64,000 bases of DNA, from contig NZ_CP101114.1 in assembly GCF_024297065.1 (NCBI RefSeq), positions 1,054,001 through 1,118,000 on the forward strand, read 5' to 3'. Source of the DNA: Bartonella harrusi (GTDB lineage: Bacteria > Pseudomonadota > Alphaproteobacteria > Rhizobiales > Rhizobiaceae). The first letter of the stretch is position 1. Each line of letters opens with the position of its first letter. The notes under the pieces were generated by a model that worked only from the letters and a program-made list of their open reading frames with translations, was not told where the DNA came from and searched no databases. Position numbers and translations under genes: made by a program. Positions 9,157 through 16,990 of the stretch are shown here, one piece after another.

Positions 9157-10422
9157 ATGAGTCAATTTATTCAAGATGTAAATAAAGCTATGGTGGCTTT
9201 GCATAATGTATTTGCTGAAACACCACTTCAGAGAAATGATTTTCTTAGTCAAAAATATGATGCAGAGATTTATTTGAAACGTGAAGATTTAACACCAGTG
9301 CGATCATATAAGATTCGTGGTGCTTTTAATTTTGTTTCAGAAATGCTTGGTGAGATTTCTCAAGATGCTGCATTCGTTTGTGCATCAGCAGGGAATCATG
9401 CGCAGGGTGTTTCTTTTGTTTGTCGCTATTTTAAACGTAAAGGCGTGATTTTTATGCCTGTTACAACGCCGCAACAGAAAATCGAGAAGACACGCATTTT
9501 TGGTAAAGAGTTTGTTGATATCCGTTTAGTTGGTGAGACATTTGATCAATGTTATGCGGCAGCGCAATCTTTCTCTATGGAGAGTGGAGGGGTGATGGCA
9601 CCGCCTTTTGATGATATTCGCATCATTACCGGACAAGCGACAGTTCTTTGTGAGGCTATTTTGCAATGGAAAAAACTCAATGGGGAAAGCGAACCAGATT
9701 TAATCATTGTGCCCGTCGGTGGCGGTGGTTTAGCGAGTGGTGTGAGTAAGTTTTTACATGAATATGGTTGGAAAACGGAGATTCGTTTTGTTGAGCCGCA
9801 AAGAGCTGCAAGTTTGCTTGCTTGTTTGAAGAGTGGAAAACATGTCAAACTTGAAAATATCGATACATTTGTGGATGGTGCTGCTGTAGCTGAAATTGGT
9901 ACGTTAAACTACACAATGCTAAAGAAATTTTCAGCAGATTCTGTTATTACAGTTCCTGAAAATCGTGTTTGTTCTACAATGGTTGAAATGCTTAATGTTG
10001 AAGGGGTTGTTTTAGAACCAGCTGGTGCTTTATCAATTGATGCTCTTAATAGTCTTTCTTCTCAAGAGTTGAAAGGAAAAAAAGTCCTTCTCGTTATTTC
10101 AGGTGGTAATTTTGATTTTGAGCGTTTGCCCGATATTAAAGAGCGCTCTCTACGTTTTCAGGGCTTGAGAAAATATTTTATTTTTAGTTTTCCGCAACAT
10201 CCTGGTGCTTTGCGTAATTTTCTTACTCAACTCTCTCCAGATGATGATATTGTGCGCTTTGAATATCTCAAAAAATCATCGAGAAGTTTTGGTTCTGTTT
10301 TGATCGCAATTGAAACAAAAAAATACGATAATTTTTGTCTCTTAGAGAAAAAGTTTCAAGCTTTAGGTTGGCGTTATCGCGATATTACCGATGATCAAAC
10401 ATTATTCGATTTTGTTATTTGA
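9157..10422 (+). CDS. ilvA: Threonine ammonia-lyase (threonine dehydratase)
   Basis: PLP-dependent enzyme that deaminates L-threonine to 2-oxobutanoate, the first committed step of isoleucine synthesis. The 421-residue length matches the short biosynthetic form with one C-terminal regulatory region. SYKIRGAFNF (about residues 49-58) carries the PLP-binding lysine, CASAGNHAQGV (about 75-85) binds substrate, and the glycine loop GGGGLASG (about 190) binds the cofactor phosphate. The last roughly 85 residues (RKYFIFSFPQHPGALRNFL) form an ACT-like regulatory domain. The gene stands alone between tRNA-Leu and a small exported protein. A catabolic dehydratase would normally lack this C-terminal domain. 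Confidence 0.93.
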   Translation: MSQFIQDVNKAMVALHNVFAETPLQRNDFLSQKYDAEIYLKREDLTPVRSYKIRGAFNFVSEMLGEISQDAAFVCASAGNHAQGVSFVCRYFKRKGVIFMPVTTPQQKIEKTRIFGKEFVDIRLVGETFDQCYAAAQSFSMESGGVMAPPFDDIRIITGQATVLCEAILQWKKLNGESEPDLIIVPVGGGGLASGVSKFLHEYGWKTEIRFVEPQRAASLLACLKSGKHVKLENIDTFVDGAAVAEIGTLNYTMLKKFSADSVITVPENRVCSTMVEMLNVEGVVLEPAGALSIDALNSLSSQELKGKKVLLVISGGNFDFERLPDIKERSLRFQGLRKYFIFSFPQHPGALRNFLTQLSPDDDIVRFEYLKKSSRSFGSVLIAIETKKYDNFCLLEKKFQALGWRYRDITDDQTLFDFVI

Positions 10423-10459
10423 TAAGTTAAAACTTTTGTAAGAATGAGAGATATTAAGG

Positions 10460-10990
10460 ATGAAAGTTGTTTTTTATTTTTTACTGGGACTGTTTTTGTT
10501 TTTTAGTGTTGGTAAACAAATTATTGCATCGGAGTTACAGACAATACAAAAAAATGAACTTTCAAGATTAATTATTGATGTCAATAATGCTGTAAAAAAT
10601 GAAAACTTTGCACTTATTGCTTCTTATATGCCCGATCGACTCTATAAAGAAATGGCGCGTCGGTTGAATACAACAGAGGATAATTTACGCAACAGTTTTC
10701 TTAAACAGTTGCATGTTCAATTTGAGAATTTGCCTGCTGGTGCTTATCATTTAGATGAAAAGAATATAGAATATTTACAGACTGATAAAGGGACTTTTTA
10801 TGCTTTGATTCCGACTACGCTTGAGACGAATGATCGCATCATTCAATATAAAACTTTGGCGATTTTTGATAAAACGCAATGGTCATTAATTTATGGTGGT
10901 CAGAAAACGATACAAAATTCGGTTTTTCTAGAGATTTATCCTGATTTTGATAAATTACATTTACCAAAGAAAATCGTAATAAAGAAATAA
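10460..10990 (+). CDS. Small exported protein of unknown function
   Basis: 176-residue protein with a strong N-terminal signal peptide (MKVVFYFLLGLFLFFSVGKQIIA, cleavage probably near IIASE). The mature part of about 150 residues is mixed helix and strand. It begins with a helical segment (LSRLIIDVNNAVKNENFALIASYMPDRLYKEMA) that resembles the SnoaL/NTF2-like pattern of helices before a sheet, ending in KTLAIFDKTQWSLIYGG. That resemblance is only by eye. It follows ilvA by 37 bp on the same strand, so they may be co-transcribed, but no functional link is visible. Confidence 0.75.
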   Translation: MKVVFYFLLGLFLFFSVGKQIIASELQTIQKNELSRLIIDVNNAVKNENFALIASYMPDRLYKEMARRLNTTEDNLRNSFLKQLHVQFENLPAGAYHLDEKNIEYLQTDKGTFYALIPTTLETNDRIIQYKTLAIFDKTQWSLIYGGQKTIQNSVFLEIYPDFDKLHLPKKIVIKK

Positions 10991-11290
10991 AAGATCAAAA
11001 TATTATTTTTCTTGTTTATGGTAAATCACTTTCGTAAAGTTCTTGCTTTTTTGTGGTAATCCGATGATAATAGAGATGAAGGTGCTTATGCTGGTTAACT
11101 GGCTCTTTATTAAAGTAAGATTTATGCCACCTTTGCCTTGATTTCAGGGTTCTCACGGGTTGCGCAAATCGCTCTTCCAAGCGTTGCTTTACAAATTTGA
11201 AAGACCAAGATTTCTTTTGCGCGGATTCTTGAGTTATTGGATTTAGCTCCTTACTTGTTGAGAGTTGTGGAGTTGAGGAAAGATTTTATT
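10991..11290. other. 300-bp intergenic region before the RNA helicase
   Basis: No convincing gene, tRNA or terminator is visible. An open frame runs in from 11237 (TTG) into the helicase, but that start has no ribosome site; the better start is at 11291. Confidence 0.35.
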
Positions 11291-12667
11291 TTGAATATAA
11301 ATAACGTTTTCACAAAATTAGGTTTGTCTCCTCTTTTGATTAAAAACTTGCTTAGTGCTGGTATGCGTAAACCTACATCTATTCAAGAACAGGCAATTCC
11401 AGTGATGCTGAAAGGGCATGATATATTAGGGATTGCACAGACGGGCTCTGGAAAGACCTTAGCATTCGGTTTGCCTATTTTAAGTCAGATTTTGGCTTTG
11501 GGAGATAAACGTTCCCCTAAAACTGCGCGCGCGTTAATCTTGGTTCCTACACGTGAGCTTGCTGTTCAGGTTGATGAAACAATTCGTGCTGTTGCGAAAG
11601 GAACGCATCTTTCAACATGTCTTGTTTTTGGTGGAGTATCACGTTTAAAACAAATTAAACGTATAAATGCAGGGGTGGATGTTTTAATAGCAACACCAGG
11701 CCGTTTAAGAGATCTTGTCCGTGAAAAATGCGTCGATCTGTCTCAAACGCGTTTTTTGGTTCTGGATGAAGCAGATCGTATGTTAGATATGGGCTTTATT
11801 AATGATGTACGGCAAATCGCAAAGCTTTTGCATCAGGAGCATCAGTCCGCACTCTTTTCTGCGACAATGTCGAAAGAGATTACCGCACTTGCAAAGTGTT
11901 TGCTCAATGAGCCCCTGAAAATAGAAGTTTCTCCTCAAGGGACGACAACTGCGGAGATCAGCCAAAAGCTCTATTGTGTTTCTACGCGTGAAAAAAAGAA
12001 TGTTTTAGGTAAGCTTTTGACAAATGCGGCTTTTACTTCTGTTATTGTTTTTACCAGAACAAAGCACGGTGCTGATGCTGTCACACGTAGTCTCACAAAG
12101 AGAGGGTATTGTGTTGCGACAATTCACGGAAATAAGTCACAAAATGCTCGTCAGTCTGCCTTAAAAGCTTTTCGTGACAAAGCAGTACAGATCCTTGTTG
12201 CAACAGATATTGCAGCACGCGGAATTGACATACCTGGAATAAGCCATGTTATTAATTATGATTTACCAGATGAAGCTGAAAGTTATGTGCATCGTATCGG
12301 TCGCACAGGACGCAATGGTGCTTCTGGTGAAGCACTCACCCTTTTTGATGAAGGTGTAGAAGGAGCACGGTTGCGGGCTGTAGAGCGTTTGATTCGTATG
12401 CGTTTAGCACGTGAAGATATTCCGGAACAGTTTGCTGCTTTCCCAGAGAAGCCGATTGTATCAGAAGGTGAAGAAAGAGGAAATGAAAAAAAATCTCGTT
12501 TTAGAAAATCTAAACGTCAGAAGCGGTTTTTAAATTGTAAAGATAAAGCTGAAGAATTACAGGATAAAAATTCTCCTTCTCCAAGTAAAAAACACAAAAA
12601 AGCAAAAGCAGCCGTAAAACGGAAGAAGCTTTTTCGTTTTCGCAAGTCAATGAAGAAGGCTGCTTGA
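11291..12667 (+). CDS. rhlE: DEAD-box ATP-dependent RNA helicase (RhlE-like)
   Basis: RNA helicase expected to remodel RNA in ribosome assembly or decay. With the proposed start it has 458 residues: Q motif (FTKLGL...SIQEQAIP), motif I AQTGSGKT (about 49-56), PTREL, motif II DEAD (about 159-162), motif III SAT (about 190-192), and the C-terminal domain with ATDIAARGIDIP and HRIGRTGR. The last roughly 70 residues are a Lys/Arg-rich tail, common in RhlE proteins, that probably binds RNA. There is no ATG near the family start. I chose TTG 11291 because GAGGAAAG lies eight bases upstream; a longer frame opens at TTG 11237 without a good ribosome site. Confidence 0.88.
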   Translation: MNINNVFTKLGLSPLLIKNLLSAGMRKPTSIQEQAIPVMLKGHDILGIAQTGSGKTLAFGLPILSQILALGDKRSPKTARALILVPTRELAVQVDETIRAVAKGTHLSTCLVFGGVSRLKQIKRINAGVDVLIATPGRLRDLVREKCVDLSQTRFLVLDEADRMLDMGFINDVRQIAKLLHQEHQSALFSATMSKEITALAKCLLNEPLKIEVSPQGTTTAEISQKLYCVSTREKKNVLGKLLTNAAFTSVIVFTRTKHGADAVTRSLTKRGYCVATIHGNKSQNARQSALKAFRDKAVQILVATDIAARGIDIPGISHVINYDLPDEAESYVHRIGRTGRNGASGEALTLFDEGVEGARLRAVERLIRMRLAREDIPEQFAAFPEKPIVSEGEERGNEKKSRFRKSKRQKRFLNCKDKAEELQDKNSPSPSKKHKKAKAAVKRKKLFRFRKSMKKAA

Positions 12668-13066
12668 GAAAAATTTTTAGAAGAGATTGTGAAGTATTTC
12701 TCTCTTTTCAATTTCATCTAAGATTCAAAGAGAGTAAAAGAAAAACAAAGCAGTATTTTTTCTCAAATAAAGGGGATCTTTCAAAGATTGCAATTTCTTA
12801 GAAGTAGAAATATTTCCGATATCCAGTATAGCTAAAGATATCTTGAAAAGACACCATGCTGGTATTTTCTTAAGTTATCATTATCTCTTGATGTTTTTGT
12901 AGAAAATATCAATAAACTTTGCACTTTTTTAACACCCACCGTAATTCAAAAAACAGAATGAAATACATTGTAACTTATATCTTAAAAATAGTCTTTTAAA
13001 AGGTAATTGAGAAGCATTTTATAAAGAAATGCTAAAAAATCCTATCCCCTTGCTTTTATTTGCAGT
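12668..13066. other. Host intergenic region left of the prophage ends
   Basis: About 400 bp of AT-rich sequence with no gene I can support. It ends where the first copy of the phage terminal sequence begins at 13067. Confidence 0.4.
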
Positions 13067-13770
13067 TGTAGTTTGACAGTATGTTTTGCAGTAAGTGGGA
13101 AGAGGTTTGATTAGTTAGGAATACGTGATAATTTGTTGTTTTTATGCATATTTTTTACCTTTAAATGCGTGTTGTGTCAAAAGAGATTTTGACAGCTGAA
13201 AATGGCAAAAAGAGCGAAAAATGCCAAAAATTAGAATTTTGCACTAAAAATAAGAAAATCCTTTAAAAGGTCTTTGAAAATCCTTTGAAGAATTTTAAAA
13301 AGTCTGTGAAAGCCCAGAAAACCGGCTTTGAAGACCCTTTGAAAAAAATGAAGCAAAAAATGTAATTACCTTCAAAATCAGCCAAAAATGATCAAAAAAG
13401 CAAAAAAGATTTTCACCTATTGGTGATTATCTCTTTTTAGAGGCAATATAATTTTATAAATCAAATAATTATATTGTTTTTCTAATGTAAAAAGATTTTC
13501 ATATTGATTTTTTATTTTAAAGGGACATTAAGCCGTATTTTGTGTGGTTGTTAGATGTGCTTTTTCAGCTTCAATTTGTCGCTTTAAGTGCAACTTTAGA
13601 AGAGGAAAAGTAAGTTCGACTTCTTCTGGGTCATTGATGTTTTGAACAAGCTCTTGCAACTTTCTATAAAGCTCTGCCGCTAATTCCGCTATATCTTCAG
13701 GGGGGAGTTTTATTTTTGCGTCGCGATAGGTCGTATAAGCTATGCGACCGAGCTTTTTCATCAGCCCAGT
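13067..13770. repeat. Long direct repeat, copy 1 (prophage left end to repressor 3' part)
   Basis: Matches 13935 to about 14640 with scattered differences. Similarity covers the terminal sequence, the CTTTGAA-rich non-coding part and the repressor C-terminal coding region. A short segment (about 13420-13500 against 14280-14360) is different in the two copies. Confidence 0.85.
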
Positions 13771-13934
13771 AGGGATGGTAGGTGGAGAGATATTGAAAGA
13801 CCGAGTTAACGTCATGTCTATAAACATTGCATCTTCACCAGTCAAAAGCCAATTCAGGTTTACTCCAAATTTTTCTTTGTATGATGATAAAACGGTTGCG
13901 TCTGGAGTTCTATCACCACGTTCGTAATTCCCAA
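13528..13934 (-). pseudogene. Truncated phage repressor (3' part only)
   Basis: The reverse strand reads open from 13934 to a stop at 13528. It starts in the middle of an XRE-type helix-turn-helix domain (GNYERGDRTPDATVLSSYKE, then FGVNLNWLLTGEDAMF). It continues into a C-terminal half almost identical to that of the intact repressor (LMKKLGRIAYTTYRDAKIKL onward). The N-terminal DNA-recognition part is missing because the left end of the main prophage interrupts the gene. A short ATG/GTG-started product of about 105 residues could still be made from the C-terminal part; whether it mixes with the intact repressor is unknown. The DNA-binding remnant differs from that of the intact repressor, which suggests a different operator specificity. 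Confidence 0.8.
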
Positions 13935-14640
13935 TGTAGTTTGACAGTAGGTTTTGCAGTAAGTGGGAAGAGGTGGGATTAGGTAGGAATACGTGGTAAT
14001 TTGTTGTTTTTATGCATATTTTTTACCTTAAAATGCGCGTTTTGTCAAAAGAGATTTTGACACCTGAAAATGGCAAAAAGAACGAAAAATGCCAAAAATT
14101 AGAATTTTGCACTAAAAATAAGAAAAAGCTTTAAAAGGTCTTTGAAAACCCTTTGAAGAATTTTAAAAAGTCTGTGAAAGCCCAGAAAACCGGCTTTGAA
14201 GACCCTTTGAAAAAAATGAAGCAAAAATTGTAATTACCTTCAAAATCAGCCAAAAATGATCAAAAAAGCAAAAAAGATTTCCATATGTGAGTGGAAATCT
14301 CTAAAAAACGAGTAAAAAACATTATTTATCAATATCTTGTATCAGTTATTTAATGTAAAAAGATTTCCACTTTGATTTTTCCTTTTAAAGGGACATTAGG
14401 CCGTATTTTGTGTGGTTGTTAGATGTGCTTTTTCAGCTTCAATTTGTCGCTTTAAATGCAACTTTAGAAGAGGAAAAGTAAGTTCGACTTCTTCTGGGTC
14501 ATTGATGTTTTGAACAAGCTCTTGCAACTTTATACAAAGCTCTGCCGCTAATTCCGCTATATCTTCAGGGGGGAGTTTTATTTTTGCGTCGCGATAGGTT
14601 GTATAAGCTATGCGACCGAGCTTTTTCATGAGTCCAGGAG
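13935..14640. repeat. Long direct repeat, copy 2
   Basis: Second copy of the repeat at 13067-13770. It contains the left terminus of the main prophage, about 460 bp of non-coding sequence and the 3' half of the intact repressor gene. Confidence 0.85.
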
Positions 14641-14926
14641 GGATAGTCTGTGGTTTAAAACCCGCTGCTTTTGCCTTTGCCATGTCACTGAACATCTCAC
14701 CTTCACCCGTAACAAGCCAATGAGGGTTAATGTTATAGACTCTATGATAGGCATTAATTGCTGAGGATGTTGGTTCGTGTGCTCCGATTTCATAATTGGC
14801 AAGGGTATTGCGTTGTAAATTAAGGCGTTGCGCAAAAATTCCACGCTCTTCGTTTCCGAGTACTCGTCGTACTTCACGTAGCCGTTTTGCCAGTTCTGTT
14901 TGTGGTTCTCTTTCAAGGCGTGCCAA
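14396..14926 (-). CDS. Phage repressor, XRE-type helix-turn-helix
   Basis: Lysogeny repressor of the prophage, transcribed leftward away from the early operon, in the position of Mu c. With the proposed start it has 176 residues. An N-terminal HTH spans roughly residues 10-75 (LAKRLREVRRVLGNEERGIF, LNLQRNTLANYEIGAHEPTS) and ends in the pattern NPHWLVTGEGEMF, common to XRE phage repressors. The C-terminal helical part (from LMKKLGRIAYTT) probably serves oligomerisation. I chose TTG 14926 because GGAG lies eight bases upstream; a TTG at 14965 would add 13 residues. The C-terminal half is nearly identical to that of the truncated repressor at 13528-13934. Confidence 0.85.
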   Translation of the reverse strand: MARLEREPQTELAKRLREVRRVLGNEERGIFAQRLNLQRNTLANYEIGAHEPTSSAINAYHRVYNINPHWLVTGEGEMFSDMAKAKAAGFKPQTIPPGLMKKLGRIAYTTYRDAKIKLPPEDIAELAAELCIKLQELVQNINDPEEVELTFPLLKLHLKRQIEAEKAHLTTTQNTA

Positions 14927-14942
14927 AAAAATTACTCCAACA

Positions 14943-15012
14943 CCAAATATTTTCTTGCAAAACAAAATATTTGGTATTATACCTCATATTACTGTCTGTT
15001 AAAAAAGACAGT
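14943..15012. promoter_or_regulatory. Early operator/promoter region with three inverted repeats
   Basis: This is the divergent region between the repressor and ner. It holds CCAAATATTTT / AAAATATTTGG (14943-14953 and 14964-14974, perfect 11-bp arms), GGTAT-T-ATACC (14973-14983) and ACTGTCT / AGACAGT (14991-14997 and 15006-15012). Such symmetric sites between repressor and Ner genes are the expected binding places for both proteins. Which protein binds which repeat cannot be told. Confidence 0.7.
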
Positions 15013-15078
15013 TATTACACAAAGAACCCGACAAAAGACGGATGGTTGCGGCATCCGTTTCAAGCAGGAGCGAAAGTT

Positions 15079-15372
15079 ATGACTATCACACAAACATGGG
15101 ATCGCCATAGTATTTTAGCTGAGCTACGCCGCCGTAATATGACCTTGGCGGAACTCACGAAAGTTTATCAAATCCCGTCATCCAGTGTCAAAAACATTTG
15201 GACACGGCCCAATGAAAAAGCCGAACGCGCCATTGCCGATTTTATCGGCTTGCCCGTCGAGCAGGTTTTTAGCGACCGCTACCCTAAAACGAACCGTCGC
15301 ATTTTTAAAGCAGCAAAACATGCCAATACGGACTTGAGTGCACATTCCACATTGCGCGGTAATGCCGCTTAA
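15079..15372 (+). CDS. ner: Ner/Nlp-type transcriptional regulator
   Basis: Small DNA-binding protein (97 residues) that in Mu-like phages turns down early transcription and the repressor promoter. The sequence matches the Ner/Nlp family: TWDRHSILAELRRRNMTLAELTKVYQIPSSSVKNIWTRP, then AERAIADFIGLPVEQVFSDRYP, an HTH followed by the typical I..ALG/FSDRYP-like end. The C-terminal tail of about 25 residues is extra. Start ATG 15079 has AGGAG eight bases upstream, while the longer frame from 14887 runs through the operator region and is rejected. It is the first gene of the rightward early operon. Confidence 0.9.
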   Translation: MTITQTWDRHSILAELRRRNMTLAELTKVYQIPSSSVKNIWTRPNEKAERAIADFIGLPVEQVFSDRYPKTNRRIFKAAKHANTDLSAHSTLRGNAA

Positions 15373-15448
15373 ACTTTGTTGCAAGGTTGTGCGTGAGTTT
15401 TACGCATTTCCCATGAATTTAAATATCATAAGATAAAAAGAGTTATCA

Positions 15449-15589
15449 ATGTCTAAACATCAATACGAAATAGGCAAGATAAATTGCAGAGAGTTGCATA
15501 GCCAAACGGCTGTTTGGATAGATTTGTTTTGGCGCTTAGGTGGTAAGCAGGTTTTCTTTAGAGGGGGTTGTTATGGTTGCAGCTTGTAA
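15449..15589 (+). CDS. Possible small phage ORF, 46 codons
   Basis: ATG at 15449 follows AAAAAGAG and opens a frame of 46 residues (MSKHQYEIGKINCREL...) ending at 15589, overlapping the first codons of the next gene by 17 bases. It fills the otherwise empty gap after ner. I recognise no family. The overlap and a fair ribosome site make it plausible, but codon content alone cannot decide for so short a frame. Confidence 0.35.
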   Translation: MSKHQYEIGKINCRELHSQTAVWIDLFWRLGGKQVFFRGGCYGCSL

Positions 15590-15971
15590 TTTATGGACCC
15601 CAGAGGCAAAGAGGGAAATCGTCAATCCTTATTCAGAAGTTGAACGGTTAGAAACGATGCTTGCTTGTTGTTTTAAGGCGGTGAATGGAGGCTTTAGGCA
15701 TCTACCAATCCGGTATATTATTGATCCGCCGCATGGTTTGTTTGATGCGGCATTAGCACGGCAGATTGTTATTCATATTTTGCATTATCAGTTTGAAGTG
15801 CCACGGCGGCGTATTGTTGCCATCCAAGCACGGCAGCGGACTTCTATATCTTTGTCTCTTCAAGTGATTAGTCGGCGTTTGAACGATCCTGTTTTTGCTA
15901 GAGCTTATCGAAGATGGGCTGTGCGTGCGATGGATTTGTTTTTTAAAGAAATGAGAAAGGCGGCGGGGTGA
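15573..15971 (+). CDS. Early phage protein with DnaA domain IV-like C-terminus
   Basis: 132-residue early protein. Its middle and end (LARQIVIHILHYQFEVPRRR, then ARQRTSISLSLQVISRRLNDP) resemble the DNA-binding domain IV of DnaA, in which a helix with ARQIA is followed by a GR-rich HTH loop. The resemblance is by eye and moderate. If true, it would be a sequence-specific DNA-binding protein of the replication or early-control module. ATG 15573 is preceded by GAGGGGG; the frame extends upstream to 15540 without support. The stop overlaps the next start (TGATG), showing translational coupling to the ParB-like gene. Confidence 0.65.
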   Translation: MVAACNLWTPEAKREIVNPYSEVERLETMLACCFKAVNGGFRHLPIRYIIDPPHGLFDAALARQIVIHILHYQFEVPRRRIVAIQARQRTSISLSLQVISRRLNDPVFARAYRRWAVRAMDLFFKEMRKAAG

Positions 15972-16990
15972 TGGCACAGTTTCAAAGGCTTTCTCTTGAT
16001 GTGATTGTGGTGCCGGAGCGTATTCGCCCTGTGGATGATGAGCATGCTAAGGCTCTTGCGCAATCGATAGCGCGAGAAGGGTTGATGAATCCGATTACCG
16101 TGCGCCATACGCCCAATGCCAAGGAGGGCAATTATACGCTTATTGCCGGTGCGCACCGATTACGGGCTGCTACGCTTTTGGGCTTTCGCGAAATTGATGC
16201 GGTTGTGGTGCAAGCGGATAAGGAGAATGCTGCGTTATTAGAGGTTGCGGAAAATCTGTTTCGTAATGAATTGTCTGTTATTGACCGTGCTTTGTTTGTC
16301 CAGACTTACCGCGAATTATGGGAGAAGAAGTATGGGGAAATCAAGTGTGGTGGGGACGGTAGTAACCAGCATAAAAGCAAAAAAGAGCAATTGGGACAAG
16401 TTGTCCCTATTGCTCAAATCAGTGACAATGTCTCTTCAAATGACAGTGAAATCGCCTGTGAAGGGGACAAAGTGGCAAAGGGTAAAGTTTACCCTTTGCC
16501 AAATGATGGGTCTTTGGAGGAATTCGGTCAAGCTGACCTAATTGCTCAAAGGAGTAGCAATAGTGCAAAGTTTGCACAATTGCATGATGAAGAGCAAATG
16601 GGTAAAGTTTACTCTTTTGCCGCACATGTGGCAGATCGTATTGGTTTGTCTCCAAAATCAGTAAGACGTCTTAACAGCATTGCTCGACATTTACAACCGG
16701 AGTTGCGTTCGGTTTTGCGTGGAACGGCTTTGGCGGATAATCAGGCACAATTGTTGAAGTTGGCAAAGATGGAGCCGGTTGCGCAACGGAGAGTGGCGGT
16801 TGCGTTTCAACAGGTTGAGGGGGATTTGCGGCGGGCTTTTGATTTGGTCAATGGGATTAATACGCCCCCGCAAATTAATGAACAGGAACGGATTTTTGCC
16901 CAATTATTGGGGGTGTGGCAAAGGGCGAATGCGCAAACGCGGGCGCGTTTTTGCGACTATTTAGAAAAGCAAGCGGTGGAGGTGCAATGA
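15971..16990 (+). CDS. ParB/Srx-domain protein with internal palindrome array
   Basis: 339-residue protein with an N-terminal ParB-like nuclease/CTPase-type domain (about residues 1-115): the motifs PITVRH and YTLIAGAHRLRAATLLGF correspond to the ParB boxes, followed by VAENLFRNELSVIDRALFV. Residues about 139-217 form a low-similarity linker encoded by five long interrupted palindromes (16385-16620), reported separately. The HTH-like region resumes at VADRIGLSPKSVRRLNSI. Such proteins occur in early operons of Mu-like phages of Rhizobiales; the role (regulation, partition-like or DNA transaction) is not established here. It starts by TGATG coupling and ends in ATGA overlap with the next gene. 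Confidence 0.85.
   Translation: MAQFQRLSLDVIVVPERIRPVDDEHAKALAQSIAREGLMNPITVRHTPNAKEGNYTLIAGAHRLRAATLLGFREIDAVVVQADKENAALLEVAENLFRNELSVIDRALFVQTYRELWEKKYGEIKCGGDGSNQHKSKKEQLGQVVPIAQISDNVSSNDSEIACEGDKVAKGKVYPLPNDGSLEEFGQADLIAQRSSNSAKFAQLHDEEQMGKVYSFAAHVADRIGLSPKSVRRLNSIARHLQPELRSVLRGTALADNQAQLLKLAKMEPVAQRRVAVAFQQVEGDLRRAFDLVNGINTPPQINEQERIFAQLLGVWQRANAQTRARFCDYLEKQAVEVQ
16385..16620. repeat. Array of five interrupted palindromes inside the ParB-like gene
   Basis: Five inverted repeats of 23 to 31 bp, four with a central single G flanked by TAAA/TTTA, CAA/TTG or CAAA/TTTG. Centres lie at 16400, 16487, 16532, 16570 and 16607. The second is perfect: TGGCAAAGGGTAAA at 16473-16486 and TTTACCCTTTGCCA at 16488-16501. 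The first has 14 of 15 matching pairs (16385-16399 / 16401-16415), the third 12 of 15, the fourth 12 of 13 and the fifth 11 of 13. Outer arms share GAGCAATT / AATTGCTC in several units. All lie inside coding sequence and keep the frame open. Confidence 0.9.

Larger units (their letters stand above)
13067..13934. mobile_element. Left-end fragment of a second, related Mu-like prophage
   Basis: This 868-bp block begins with TGTAGTTTGACAGTA and continues with GTTTTGCAGTAAGTGGGAAG one base later, the same terminal sequence that opens the main prophage at 13935. Non-coding sequence of about 350 bp and the 3' part of a repressor gene follow in the same order as in the main prophage. The block stops abruptly at 13934, inside the repressor gene, exactly where the second TGTAG copy begins. 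The simplest reading is that the main prophage transposed into the repressor gene of an older relative whose other parts were later lost. A tandem duplication with sequence replacement is the alternative. Confidence 0.7.

Noticed and set aside
16385-16620. Canonical parS sites
   Set aside because: The palindromes do not resemble the TGTTTCACGTGAAACA consensus; any link to ParB-like binding is only a hypothesis.
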